Counted from the stretch's first letter, positions 7,205 through 16,089 are shown. The stretch: DNA of 64,000 nt from Dyadobacter sp. Leaf189 (GCF_001424405.1 NZ_LMPS01000001.1:989999-1053998); one strand, 5' to 3'. The notes: generated by a model not told the origin, from the letters alone. Numbers and translations are program-made.

Positions 7205-10200
7205 TTATCTCTTCAATCCCGACAAAAATTCAACTACATCTCGGATTTCCCTTTTTGACATAATTGTTCCCATTGGCGGCATGCTTGAAGGTACATTCTC
7301 CCTTTTTGCGATACGCGCCGTGGCAATTTTGAGCGGCTCGGCTTCGGAAGTTTTTAGTACCAGTTCATGCTCATTTTCCTGCGCCAGTACGCCTGCAGCT
7401 GTTGTGCCGTCCTTCAAAGTCAGGATTACCATTCCGTAACCTGGTGATAAACGCGCGCTCGGCTCGATCAACGCCTGCAATATCTGCTCGCGTGAAAGTA
7501 CGTTTCCGATGTTCGAAAGAGATGGCCCAACTTCGCCACCTTGTCCGCCTATCGAGTGACAGCGCACGCATTCTGCGGCTGAGCTTGTCAGGAAGTACCG
7601 ACGGCCCAGCTGCGCATTTCCGCCAAATAGTGCATCCTGGTAATCGGCAACGGTAGCACCTTTGGAACGCATTGGAGCCAGTTTCGAAATCAATGCGGTC
7701 GATTTTGTTGAGTCAATGGCCTCTCCAAGATCAAGCGCGAGACTTGGCGGAAGTTTCTTGGCTTCCATTCTGCCGATCAGATCATTCAGGATTGTTTCGG
7801 TTTTAGCGACTGGCAGGCTGCCCAGTACTTTCAGCATCTGCTGTTGCTCTCTCAAGCTGCCTTTTTCAAAGATCTGGTTTGAAATGTCAGTCAATGTTTC
7901 CTTTGACATATTCACACTTCCTACCATTCCCAATGCAGCAGTACGAACATCGGCGTCAGCATCTGACATTCCTTTTTTCATTACCGCGTCCATTCCTGTA
8001 TAATTCAGCTTATTCAATGCAACCAGCATTGCCGCGCGCACCTTTGAATCCTTATTCTCATTCAGGATTTTTACCAAACTTTCATTGCTGTCAGAAATGT
8101 TCAGGTTTGTCAGGATCTGCGAAGTAGCAATTAATATAGTCGGGTCGCTTTCCTCCAAAAGGTCAGCAATGATCGGCTGTACTTTGGCTTTAATAGCAGC
8201 TGGATCTCGGGTGATAACGCCCCGGTAACGTCCATCCACACGGTCCATTACTGACGGACTTGCCCAGCTACCCAATGTTGCCAGCGCTTCTGCCCTTATT
8301 TCCTTGTCAACATCTTTTCTTTTCGTAAATGCGATCAGATCGTTCAGTTGAGCCTCTCCGCCCACTCTTAACGCCGCATTGATTGCGCGGCGAAGTAGCG
8401 GCTCAGACTTAAATCTTTTCTCGTTTAAAGTACCTGCAAGCGCCTGCAATGCACCCGGGATAGAAAGATCATCATTGATCGCACGCGCTGCCTCTGCTAC
8501 GATGTACTCATCCTTATCCTGCAGGAAAATACTGATACCATCATTTTTCATCCTGCGAAGTACCAGTACCGCAGCAGTACGCACCGATTTTTCAGGATTG
8601 TTGGCCAATGCAAGGATCGGCTGGGCTTCTCCAATGCGCGATAATGCAAGCACAGCAGCGTGGCGCAGGTACACATCTTCATCATTGTTAGCCTTGATCA
8701 TGCTGATCAGCGGCGCAACTCCGTCTTTGTACTTGATCCTTCCGATCGCCTGCGCAGCATAAAACTGTACACGCGGGTTTTTACTCGACAGCATTGGTAC
8801 CAGCATCGGGCCGGCTTCCGCAATGCGTGCATCGCCCAGTACTTTGGCTGCCTGTACGGTAACCTCTTCGTCAGAATCTTTCAGTAATGTCATCAATACA
8901 TTGGCGTAAGATATATCCTCTCTTGCCAATTGCCCCATTCCCCAAATCCCGTGAATGCGACCGAACTGATTTTCTTTTTGTGCAATTGCTTTGTTCAAAA
9001 CCGCCGCGCCTTTCGCGCCGCGTGAAGCCAGCTCGAACTGCGACTTCTGCCTGATCCGCATATCCTGATTTGATAACAGCTTCAATAACATATCGTCATT
9101 TTGCTGTGCATAATCAAGCTGCATGAATTTCTTGGTCTCTGCGCGAAGTGCTTTCAGGTCGTTCTTTTCTTCTGTTACATCCAGTTTCCAAACGCGCCCG
9201 TAGTTTTTGGTATCCCATCCATTGATCCAGTCGGCTACGTACAAGGCGCCATCAGGACCGAAACGGATGCCGGTTGGAAGAATACCCGACAAAATATTTT
9301 TCTCTCCATTCAGCACGAAAGATGCGCCTTTTGGTTTGAGCCCGAAAGCCCAGATCGGCGAGCGGGCCGGGTTACCTACGAATTCTACAAGGAAAAACTT
9401 GTTCTTCCATTCAGAGCCGAGCGCAGTTCCCGGGTTGTATTGCATTCCTGTTGGTCCATTGTGGAAATTCTGGATAGGAGGGATAATGTAAGCCGCCTGA
9501 CCTTCCCAGCGTGGTTTGAAGAGTTGTTCGTCCATCCACACTTTATAGCTGTTGTTTTTCGGATCGGTATACTTTCCGTACTGCCAGTTGGAGCGCCAAC
9601 CTGCATCAGATCCTTCCACTACGTGCACCAAACGCTCGCTTTCGCCCGGGTGGTCACCGTCGTTGTCCGAGCTGATCAGGTTACCATATTCGTCGAATAC
9701 GAATTCATGCGTATTTCTCAAACCGTGTGCAAAAACTTCAAAGTCACTTCCATCCGGATTGGAACGTGCAATGATACCCGAGTTCGGATGCTCGTGTTTT
9801 ACACCTTCTTTGGTCGTAATGTTGGCACCAATATCACCAATGTTCCAGTAGATTTTTCCGTCTGGCCCCTCAATCGGGTTGGACATACCGTGACCACCGA
9901 AACCGATATGTACCCCGTATCCGTGACTGATTGAAGTCTTTTCATCGAGGACACCGTCGCCGTTTGTATCCCTTAATCTCCAAAGATCAGGCGCGATGGC
10001 AACGAATGCATCTTTGGCGCGGATCAGCACACCGCCTGCAACGTCTGACACTTCTTCAAAAAAGTCGTCAAGAATGCGCGTCGATTTGTCGGCAATACCA
10101 TCATTGTCGGTATCCTGAATTTTCCAGACCTCGTCTTTTTCAACTGCAAGATCTTTCCAGTCGTGAGATCCGTCGCCATTCAAATCTTTCAGCCAGCTAT

Positions 10201-10639
10201 TTTCCTTGCTTTTTTCGGGTGCAAAAGTACTGCGTAAAAACGCGCGGCGCTCTTCTACAGTTTGCAACCCAATGGAAGCGGTCATCCAGTTCTGGTGACC
10301 GCGGATATCGAATTCTGAGTTCTTCTGGCGGTTGGTACGGTTGAGGTATACTGCACCCCAATCGTCAACTGCAATCGCAACCGGGTCGGGAGCGAGGGAA
10401 TCGGAAGCCCAGAGATCCAGTTTGAGTCCGTCTGCGAGCTTAACCGAGGTTTTTTCACGAATTTCTTTGGCCCTAGCCTTTCCTGTGGCCGCATCTTCTT
10501 TCACAATCACTGCCGTGCTGTTGGTCTTGGTAGTTTTACCGAAAGATCCGGAAGGCGACATTTTCATACACGAAACCACCACAACAGTAGTCCCGGCCAG
10601 GAGTAGTAAAGGTTTTTTTAGTTTGATTTTAGAGATCAT
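7205..10639 (-). CDS. PVC-type dehydrogenase-like lipoprotein: beta-propeller, HEAT repeats, cytochrome c
   Basis: 1144 residues. A lipobox VVSC puts the lipidated cysteine at residue 24, so the protein is anchored in an envelope membrane. Residues about 50-480 resemble the sorbosone-dehydrogenase-like beta-propeller of the membrane-bound dehydrogenase family abundant in Planctomycetes, Verrucomicrobia and Bacteroidota. Residues about 500-980 hold a series of HEAT/PBS-lyase-type helical repeats (for example DEEVTVQAAKVLGDAR). The C-terminal domain has a class I haem c site C1024-V-R-C-H1028 followed by GEVGPSLSNIG and a late Met (PPMGTIMS) as probable axial ligand. An electron-transferring oxidation of a sugar or similar compound is the usual guess; the substrate is unknown. 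Single gene with its own terminator. Confidence 0.85.
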   Translation of the reverse strand: MISKIKLKKPLLLLAGTTVVVVSCMKMSPSGSFGKTTKTNSTAVIVKEDAATGKARAKEIREKTSVKLADGLKLDLWASDSLAPDPVAIAVDDWGAVYLNRTNRQKNSEFDIRGHQNWMTASIGLQTVEERRAFLRSTFAPEKSKENSWLKDLNGDGSHDWKDLAVEKDEVWKIQDTDNDGIADKSTRILDDFFEEVSDVAGGVLIRAKDAFVAIAPDLWRLRDTNGDGVLDEKTSISHGYGVHIGFGGHGMSNPIEGPDGKIYWNIGDIGANITTKEGVKHEHPNSGIIARSNPDGSDFEVFAHGLRNTHEFVFDEYGNLISSDNDGDHPGESERLVHVVEGSDAGWRSNWQYGKYTDPKNNSYKVWMDEQLFKPRWEGQAAYIIPPIQNFHNGPTGMQYNPGTALGSEWKNKFFLVEFVGNPARSPIWAFGLKPKGASFVLNGEKNILSGILPTGIRFGPDGALYVADWINGWDTKNYGRVWKLDVTEEKNDLKALRAETKKFMQLDYAQQNDDMLLKLLSNQDMRIRQKSQFELASRGAKGAAVLNKAIAQKENQFGRIHGIWGMGQLAREDISYANVLMTLLKDSDEEVTVQAAKVLGDARIAEAGPMLVPMLSSKNPRVQFYAAQAIGRIKYKDGVAPLISMIKANNDEDVYLRHAAVLALSRIGEAQPILALANNPEKSVRTAAVLVLRRMKNDGISIFLQDKDEYIVAEAARAINDDLSIPGALQALAGTLNEKRFKSEPLLRRAINAALRVGGEAQLNDLIAFTKRKDVDKEIRAEALATLGSWASPSVMDRVDGRYRGVITRDPAAIKAKVQPIIADLLEESDPTILIATSQILTNLNISDSNESLVKILNENKDSKVRAAMLVALNKLNYTGMDAVMKKGMSDADADVRTAALGMVGSVNMSKETLTDISNQIFEKGSLREQQQMLKVLGSLPVAKTETILNDLIGRMEAKKLPPSLALDLGEAIDSTKSTALISKLAPMRSKGATVADYQDALFGGNAQLGRRYFLTSSAAECVRCHSIGGQGGEVGPSLSNIGNVLSREQILQALIEPSARLSPGYGMVILTLKDGTTAAGVLAQENEHELVLKTSEAEPLKIATARIAKRENVPSSMPPMGTIMSKREIRDVVEFLSGLKR

Positions 10640-10675
10640 TGAGCTGGTTCATTAACTATTATTCTTGATTTTCTT

Positions 10676-11014
10676 TTATGATGCAGATCTAAACTGCTCT
10701 CTGCCGCCAGGTAGAAAGTGTTTTATATCTGCTCGATTTATTTTCTTTTCTGCATGCCAAAGTTCGTAATCTCTTTGGAGCTTCAACCAGAATTCAGGAG
10801 TAGAGCCAAATGCTTCCGATAAGCGTACTGCCATCTCGGAACTAACTCCCTGATGCTCATTTAAGATATTTGAGAGTGTTTTTGCCGTTATACCAAGCCC
10901 TTCGGCAATCTGACGAATCGTGAGATCGTGTCCAGTCTCTTGCTTAATTCCTTCGATTACATCCCTTATCATTGAGCCTGGATGTGGAGGCATCATACCG
11001 CGTTTCATCATCAT
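10676..11014 (-). CDS. higA: HigA-family antitoxin and autorepressor
   Basis: 112 residues. An XRE-type helix-turn-helix spans about residues 30-70 (LTIRQIAEGLGITAKTLSNILN), preceded by the HigA-typical PPHPGSMIRDVI segment and followed by EMAVRLSEAFGSTPEFWLKLQ, the hallmark of the VapI/HigA group. It neutralises the HigB toxin encoded just upstream (6-bp gap) and with it binds the operator at 11313-11336. The toxin-first order is typical of higBA. Several start codons are possible in the first seven residues; the longest is given. Confidence 0.93.
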   Translation of the reverse strand: MMMKRGMMPPHPGSMIRDVIEGIKQETGHDLTIRQIAEGLGITAKTLSNILNEHQGVSSEMAVRLSEAFGSTPEFWLKLQRDYELWHAEKKINRADIKHFLPGGREQFRSAS

Positions 11015-11020
11015 TTTAAC

Positions 11021-11299
11021 TTAGTGGTAATCGAGATAATCTACTTCAGAGGCATTCCCATCTTCAAACCGAAAGATAATCCTCCAATTACCGTCGACTC
11101 TAACAGACCAGAAATCTCGTAAAGAGCCCTTTAACGGGTGCAATGCCCAGCCAACAACGTCCATGTCTTCGATCGAGCCGGCTTCATCTAATCGGTACAA
11201 AATTCTTCTTATCCGTTCAATGTGGTGTGCTTGCAACTTGGCTGGATTATCGTTTTCAAAGAATAATCTCAAACCTTTATGCCTGAAATGAATGATCAT
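11021..11299 (-). CDS. higB: HigB-family toxin (RelE-like mRNA interferase)
   Basis: 92 residues, usual length for HigB. The family pattern HFRHKGLRLFFE at the start, the middle LHPLKGSLRDFWSVRV and the final WRIIFRFEDGNASEVDYLDYH strand are clear. Toxins of this fold cleave mRNA on the ribosome. It is the first gene of the pair and starts about nine bases after a perfect -7 box, so the transcript should be nearly leaderless. No frameshift or loss is seen, so the pair appears intact. Confidence 0.93.
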   Translation of the reverse strand: MIIHFRHKGLRLFFENDNPAKLQAHHIERIRRILYRLDEAGSIEDMDVVGWALHPLKGSLRDFWSVRVDGNWRIIFRFEDGNASEVDYLDYH

Positions 11300-11307
11300 G
11301 CTATGTT

Positions 11308-11338
11308 CAAAAGTAACACATAAGGTTATGTGTTACAA
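11308..11338 (-). promoter_or_regulatory. higBA promoter with embedded palindromic operator
   Basis: On the minus strand TTG (11338-11336) is separated by 20 bp from TACTTTTG (11315-11308), matching the Bacteroidota vegetative promoter. A palindrome with 11-bp perfect arms (GTAACACATAA and its complement, 2-bp centre) fills 11313-11336, that is, the whole spacer and the first bases of both boxes. HigA binding here would exclude polymerase. The start codon at 11299 lies about where transcription should begin. Confidence 0.85.
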
Positions 11339-11462
11339 TCAAAAGAAAAAGTTAGAAAAGGATTCTGCTCAGTTTGCATGCGGGCGTCTTCAATTTCTCA
11401 ATGGAACAATTTTTTGTTAACATGCAGGATAAACGAACATAAAAACGTCTACTTCCAAGTTA

Positions 11463-12767
11463 ATGGCTATACAGGTTTTAATTACGTTGGTGCTTGTGCT
11501 CCTCAATGGTTTTTTTGTTGCAGCTGAGTTTGCAATCGTCAAGATCCGGGCTTCCCAGTTAGAGCAAAAGGCGCAGGAGGGGAATAAAATGGCGATTTTG
11601 TCTAAACAAATCGTAGCCAACCTAGACGGATACCTGGCCGCTACCCAGTTCGGGATCACACTGGCAAGCCTTGGATTGGGCTGGATAGGAGAGCCTGTTG
11701 TTTCCAAAATCCTGATCGGCGCAATGGAGCTAGTCGGTATCTCACTGGATCCTGTGCTCGCACATCAGATCGCATTGCCAACCGCATTTGCTATTATCAC
11801 CGTACTCCATATTGTTTTCGGCGAGCTTGCGCCTAAGTCCATCGCCATTCAGCGGCCGGAGGCAACTACATTGGTTTTGTCGTATCCATTGCACATCTTC
11901 TTTTTGATTTTCAGGCCAATCGTCTGGATGCTTAACGGCATTGCCAACTTTATCCTGAAAACAATCGGTATCACACCATCCCACGGAAGCGACGTGCATA
12001 GCAGCGACGAGCTCCGGTATCTGGTCCAGCAGCAAAAGGAAAGCGGAATGATCGAAGCTGCCGATTACGACCTGATCAAGAATGCATTCGATTTTTCAGA
12101 GCGGCTGGCGCGGCAGGTTATGATTCCGCGTCCGCAGATCGTAGGCGTTGATATCAACGATTTTGATGAAGAAAAGCTGGAAAAGATCATTGAAGAAGGC
12201 TACTCAAGAATTCCGGTTTATGAAGATACCCTCGATCAGATCGTGGGCGTGCTGCATTTAAAAGATCTGCTGTTGAAAATGCGGCAGGGAAAAGATATCG
12301 TACTCCAGGAGCTGGTAAGACCGATTTCCACCGTACATGGTTCAAAACCGATTGGTGCATTACTTCGGGATTTTCAGGTTAACCGTCAGCAAATGGCCGC
12401 TATTGTCAATGAATATGGCGGGATCGACGGGATTATCACAATGGAAGATATACTGGAAGAACTGGTCGGCGAAATCCAGGATGAATACGATAATGAAACA
12501 CCGATCATCAAAAATGAGGGTGATAAGAGCTTCATTGTACTCGGTTCCATTTCCATTGAAGACCTGAACGAACGTTTGCCGCACGATTTGTCAAAAGGAA
12601 GTGAATACGAGACTTTGGCAGGTTATCTGATCTGGAAATTTGGCAGGATACCTTCTGTCGGCGAGAAATTCAAGACCCGCAATTATGAATTTACTGTCTT
12701 AAAAAAACAGCGGAGTACGATTACGCAGGTGAAAATTGCATTGCTGGATAATCAAAGTGTCATTTGA
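11463..12767 (+). CDS. hemolysin/CorC-family membrane protein (DUF21-CBS-CorC_HlyC)
   Basis: 434 residues. Three or four transmembrane segments of a DUF21 (CNNM-type) domain fill residues 1-190, two CBS domains lie at about 205-330 (for example PRPQIVGVD and GGIDGIITMEDILEELVGEIQDE), and a CorC_HlyC domain closes the chain at about 345-430. Relatives include CorC, YtfL and PaeA, linked to Mg2+, cation or polyamine export; the name hemolysin is historical. A small secreted-protein gene follows after 17 bp and may be cotranscribed. Confidence 0.9.
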   Translation: MAIQVLITLVLVLLNGFFVAAEFAIVKIRASQLEQKAQEGNKMAILSKQIVANLDGYLAATQFGITLASLGLGWIGEPVVSKILIGAMELVGISLDPVLAHQIALPTAFAIITVLHIVFGELAPKSIAIQRPEATTLVLSYPLHIFFLIFRPIVWMLNGIANFILKTIGITPSHGSDVHSSDELRYLVQQQKESGMIEAADYDLIKNAFDFSERLARQVMIPRPQIVGVDINDFDEEKLEKIIEEGYSRIPVYEDTLDQIVGVLHLKDLLLKMRQGKDIVLQELVRPISTVHGSKPIGALLRDFQVNRQQMAAIVNEYGGIDGIITMEDILEELVGEIQDEYDNETPIIKNEGDKSFIVLGSISIEDLNERLPHDLSKGSEYETLAGYLIWKFGRIPSVGEKFKTRNYEFTVLKKQRSTITQVKIALLDNQSVI

Positions 12768-12784
12768 TATACTAACCTGAAACT

Positions 12785-13195
12785 ATGAAAAGCTACGTAC
12801 TTATTGTTTGTGTCCTGCTTGCGGCAATATTGTATGTCCCGAAAGCGAATGCGCAGAAGTCGAAGAAGGGGGATAGTTTCCCAACATACGAGCAAATCCG
12901 GGGAGACCGGCGCGAGATATTTGACCACGTTGCTCCCGTGCAGGTGGTCGACCAGAATGTTGCCGGGGAAACAGGAAAGCTGCACGTTCCGGTTACATTG
13001 CGGCGCTTTGATGCATTTGGATACCCGCCTGACAGCACGATCTATTACTTAAACGGGAGAAAGATCAAAAGCCAGAAAGCGGCAGAGGCGGAGCTCAGGG
13101 AAAAAGCCGGGAATGTGGAGCGGGTCTCGATCGGTGAAGTTGACAAAAAAGGAATGCGTGTGATCGAGATTGATTACGAGCTTAAAAAACAGTAA
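12785..13195 (+). CDS. small secreted protein of unknown function
   Basis: 136 residues with a signal peptide (cleavage near ANA-QK, residue 23). The mature part is charged, with a segment STIYYLNGRKIKSQKAAEAEL resembling the STN/TonB-C-like small domains of Bacteroidota periplasmic proteins (guess only). Its stop TAA is directly followed by the stop of the convergent SDR gene, with no base between. Confidence 0.6.
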   Translation: MKSYVLIVCVLLAAILYVPKANAQKSKKGDSFPTYEQIRGDRREIFDHVAPVQVVDQNVAGETGKLHVPVTLRRFDAFGYPPDSTIYYLNGRKIKSQKAAEAELREKAGNVERVSIGEVDKKGMRVIEIDYELKKQ

Positions 13196-13891
13196 TCAAG
13201 CCTGATGGTATAGTTTCAACACCGTTTCTTTCATTTTACTTCCGGTTTCGCTCAGGATAAACGCGATACTTTCGGCCATATCTTTCGGAGAGATCCACTT
13301 CGTAAAATCAGAACCAGGCATTGCTTCCCGGTTATCGGGCGTGTCAATGATACTTGGAACAACGACCGAAGCGGAGATATTGCTTTTCTTGCTTTCTGCA
13401 TTGATCACATCCGCCGTTTGAAAAAGCAACGATTTTGATAAAGCATAAGCAAAACTGCCCGCGCCCTGATCAGGTACAAGCGCCGGCCGGGCACCGACCA
13501 GAATGAACTGTCCTCCACCATTTTCCTCAAAATGCGCTTTAAGAGGTTTAATCAGGTTGAATGCGGTCAGAAAATTCATGCTGATCATCTTCTCAATATC
13601 CTGCAATGTGGTCGCTTCCAGCTTTCCGGGAGCAAATCCGCCGGCCAGTAAAACGGCTGCATCGATCCTGCCAGCTTTCGCTACTGCATTTGCAGCAAAC
13701 GCTTCTGCCTGTTCAGGCTTAGTGAGATCAGCTTCGTAAGTTGAAACAAAAGCCGGATCAAAGTCGCCGGCTTTTGTTGTGTTTCTCAAATTGATATGCA
13801 AACCATAACCCAGACTGATCAGTTTCCCGGCAACTACTTTGCCCAGGTTGCCCGTTGCTCCGCTTACAATGATGTGTTTTCCCATGATCAA
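13196..13891 (-). CDS. short-chain dehydrogenase/reductase (SDR)
   Basis: 231 residues. The Rossmann start IIVSGATGNLGKVVAGKL has the TGxxxGx(V) nucleotide motif, NAxLLAGG is seen as AAVLLAGGF near residue 82, and the active-site Tyr-Lys pair lies in FAYALSKS near residue 150. Substrate unknown. It lies 16 bp after galU on the same strand, so the two may share a transcript; whether it acts on a nucleotide sugar is not known. Confidence 0.82.
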   Translation of the reverse strand: MIMGKHIIVSGATGNLGKVVAGKLISLGYGLHINLRNTTKAGDFDPAFVSTYEADLTKPEQAEAFAANAVAKAGRIDAAVLLAGGFAPGKLEATTLQDIEKMISMNFLTAFNLIKPLKAHFEENGGGQFILVGARPALVPDQGAGSFAYALSKSLLFQTADVINAESKKSNISASVVVPSIIDTPDNREAMPGSDFTKWISPKDMAESIAFILSETGSKMKETVLKLYHQA

Positions 13892-13907
13892 TCAGAATAG
13901 TTCTGGT

Positions 13908-14771
13908 TTATTTTTCAAGAATGCGGATCAGGAATTCGCGGAAAGGCTCTGCAAACTCTTTTCTTTTTAATGCAAATTCAACGGTTGTTTTGAGATAATC
14001 CAGCTTGTCACCGATATCGTGACGCTTACCTTCAATGTGGTGCGCATAAATATTTTCACGCTTCAAAAGTAGCAGCAGTGAGTCTGTTAGCTGAATTTCG
14101 TTGTTCTTCCCTTTGGGAGTTTGCTCAATGGTATTAAAAATCTCAGGAGTCAGAATGTAGCGGCCTGCAATCGCCAGGTTCGAAGGAGCAGATTCGATCG
14201 CGGGTTTCTCAACCAGCGTAGAAAGCTCCATGATGGAGTCGCTTAACGTTTTTCCGCCTACAATTCCGTACCGGTTAACCTTATTGGCCGGTACCTGTTC
14301 CACTGCGATTACCGAACCTCCGTATTGCTCGTAAGTGTCCATCAGCTGCTGCGTGACAGGAATAACCGAATCCATGATCGTATCCCCAAGCAAAACCGCA
14401 AACGGTTCATTGCCCACGTGGTGACGTGCATAATAAATTGCATCGCCCAAGCCATTTGCTTCCTTTTGGCGGACAAAATGCACATTTGCCATATCTGCCA
14501 ATCGGCGCATTTCATTAAACCAAAGCAGGTCTTCTTTTTCTTCCAGCCTCGTTTCCAGCTCTACGTTCCGGTCAAAATGGTCTTCGATGGCCCGCTTACC
14601 CTTTCCCGAAATGATCAGAATATCTTCTATACCGGAATCAACAGCCTCTTGAACTACATATTGGATGGTCGGGATGTCGATAATGGGAAGCATTTCCTTC
14701 GGCATCGATTTGGTAGCTGGTAAAAACCGGGTTCCAAGTCCGGCAGCAGGTATTACGGCTTTGCGAATCAT
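13908..14771 (-). CDS. galU: UTP-glucose-1-phosphate uridylyltransferase (GalU family)
   Basis: 287 residues, normal for GalU. The nucleotide-binding signature AAGLGTRFLPATKSMPKEMLPI begins at residue 9, and the middle segment GDTIMDSVIPV and the final DIGDKLDYLKTTVEFAL are typical. It makes UDP-glucose (possibly other UDP-sugars) from UTP and sugar-1-phosphate in the cytoplasm. Upstream on the same strand is a glucuronokinase-like gene; together they could make UDP-glucuronate from free glucuronate. Its mRNA leader carries an array of 7-mers that ends five bases from the start codon. Confidence 0.9.
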   Translation of the reverse strand: MIRKAVIPAAGLGTRFLPATKSMPKEMLPIIDIPTIQYVVQEAVDSGIEDILIISGKGKRAIEDHFDRNVELETRLEEKEDLLWFNEMRRLADMANVHFVRQKEANGLGDAIYYARHHVGNEPFAVLLGDTIMDSVIPVTQQLMDTYEQYGGSVIAVEQVPANKVNRYGIVGGKTLSDSIMELSTLVEKPAIESAPSNLAIAGRYILTPEIFNTIEQTPKGKNNEIQLTDSLLLLLKRENIYAHHIEGKRHDIGDKLDYLKTTVEFALKRKEFAEPFREFLIRILEK

Positions 14772-14776
14772 ATGTT

Positions 14777-14811
14777 GGCTTTCGGCCGTCGGCTTTCGGC
14801 TTCCGGCTTTT
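14777..14811. repeat. heptanucleotide tandem array (GGCTTTC type) in the galU leader
   Basis: Five 7-mers in a row: GGCTTTC, GGCCGTC, GGCTTTC, GGCTTCC, GGCTTTT. The array ends five bases before the galU start codon (minus strand). Unit length seven and consensus match three other arrays in the window. Confidence 0.8.
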
Positions 14812-14886
14812 TTAAGTGATAAATTTCTGCCTATGCAGGCGTATTCTCTATGAAATTATAAGTAAAAGCTTCGAGCCAGATATTCT

Positions 14887-14914
14887 TAGCTGATAGCTGA
14901 TAGCTGATAGCTGA
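14887..14914. repeat. heptanucleotide tandem array (AGCTATC type) after the glucuronokinase stop
   Basis: Four perfect copies of TAGCTGA on the plus strand, which is AGCTATC in the sense of the upstream gene's mRNA. The array begins one base after that gene's TAA stop (14916-14918). Confidence 0.85.
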
Positions 14915-14915
14915 T

Positions 14916-15932
14916 TTAAACTACGAACGGCTTTATGACACGTGCGTTATGCTTTTTTAATTGTACAAAAAGCTGGTTGAGCATATCGTCGTCGCGGTAA
15001 ATGCCAATGATTGTGCCTCCGGATCCGGCAAATTTAGCTGACGCGCCACAAGCTCTGGCCGCATTGATCAGCCTTTTATTTGAGTCGGGTACATTGTAAA
15101 TCTGACAGCGAAGATCAAAGTTTTCATTCATCAACTGGTGCAGGTCATCGGCCCTGCCTTCCAGCAAAGCTTGTCGTCCCTGTTCAGCTTTTCCGGCAAT
15201 CTGCCCCAGGATATCGATAACGTGCGCTTCTCCGCGGTCGAATCTTGTGCGGACATCGCTGTGTACCTTGCCCGAAACCTTGCTGAGATTGGTGTTATAG
15301 GCGACGTAAAGTTTGGGCAGGAGTTCCGGATTAATGCGTTCATAAAGTCCGTGGCCTTTTTGTTCGATCATTGTTTTGTCGAAATCCATATACACACAAC
15401 CTTCGTAACATTGGATAACACGATCCTGCAACCCTGCGGTAATGCCCAGTTCTTCGGTTTCGGTGACCATAACAAGCTGCGGCAGGATTTCCAGTGGGAT
15501 TTCAACCTTATAGAACTGCATCAAAGCGCGGAAAAGCGCAACGACAATCGCGCTGGAACCCGACATCCCCACTTGTCTCGGAATGGATGAGCGGTAGCGC
15601 ACTGTGAAGTTCCTGTTCGGCAGCCTGATTCCCTGCTCTTCGCAGTAATCGCCAAACTTCTTGATGCCTGCTTTGATTAATGGAATACCGCCATTATAAC
15701 CCAGCATGCTTACTGTGTCACGCAGGTGGAAAATGCTACGGAATGTGCTCAGATCCTGCGGCTGGGCTTCTATATGTAGTTCCGGAGATTCGTAGAGCGA
15801 AATGGAGGCACCGAAGTTCCTGACCGAAATGGAAATTGTTTTTCCGAAAAAACCGTCAGATGGATTGCCCAGTAGCCCTGCCCGGGCGTAAGCGCGTGTC
15901 TCAATGATCAAGGTGAAGTCTTTTTTTGCCAA
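14916..15932 (-). CDS. GHMP kinase, probable glucuronokinase
   Basis: 338 residues. The GHMP phosphate-binding loop is RQVGMSGSSAIVVAL (about residues 117-131). The first motif YARAGLLGNPSDGFFGKTIS, then the YNGGIPLI, NFTVRYRSSIPRQVGMSGSSAI and EELGITAGLQDRVIQ segments, resembles plant glucuronokinase (as I remember the Arabidopsis family) more than galacto-, mevalonate or heptose kinases. The reaction would be glucuronate + ATP to glucuronate-1-phosphate. GalU, a possible partner pyrophosphorylase, is the next gene downstream. The start is TTG (15930-15932), with no ATG before residue 75; a TAnnTTTG-like TACTTTTG overlaps it, so the true start may be slightly further inside. Confidence 0.75.
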   Translation of the reverse strand: MAKKDFTLIIETRAYARAGLLGNPSDGFFGKTISISVRNFGASISLYESPELHIEAQPQDLSTFRSIFHLRDTVSMLGYNGGIPLIKAGIKKFGDYCEEQGIRLPNRNFTVRYRSSIPRQVGMSGSSAIVVALFRALMQFYKVEIPLEILPQLVMVTETEELGITAGLQDRVIQCYEGCVYMDFDKTMIEQKGHGLYERINPELLPKLYVAYNTNLSKVSGKVHSDVRTRFDRGEAHVIDILGQIAGKAEQGRQALLEGRADDLHQLMNENFDLRCQIYNVPDSNKRLINAARACGASAKFAGSGGTIIGIYRDDDMLNQLFVQLKKHNARVIKPFVV

Positions 15933-16025
15933 AAGTAATAACTTATTGACGATACAAAGACGTTTTACCCCTATACGAAATTTGCAATACGGTAAAATCC
16001 GTGTTTGGCTATCTCAACAGGCTGA

Positions 16026-16060
16026 AAATAAAAAAAGCGGGACAAATAAATGTCCACGCT
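16026..16060 (-). terminator. terminator after the cytoplasmic YceI gene
   Basis: Minus strand: AGCGTGGACA (16060-16051) pairs with TGTCCCGCT (16044-16036) and is followed by seven or more T. It is about 30 bp past the stop at 16090. Confidence 0.85.
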
Positions 16061-16089
16061 TGTTGAAGAGACTGGTTTACTGATATATC

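Noticed and set aside
9101-9934. 277-codon plus-strand frame antisense to the cytochrome/HEAT gene
   Set aside because: Shadow of a strongly supported 1144-residue gene; protein-like features absent.
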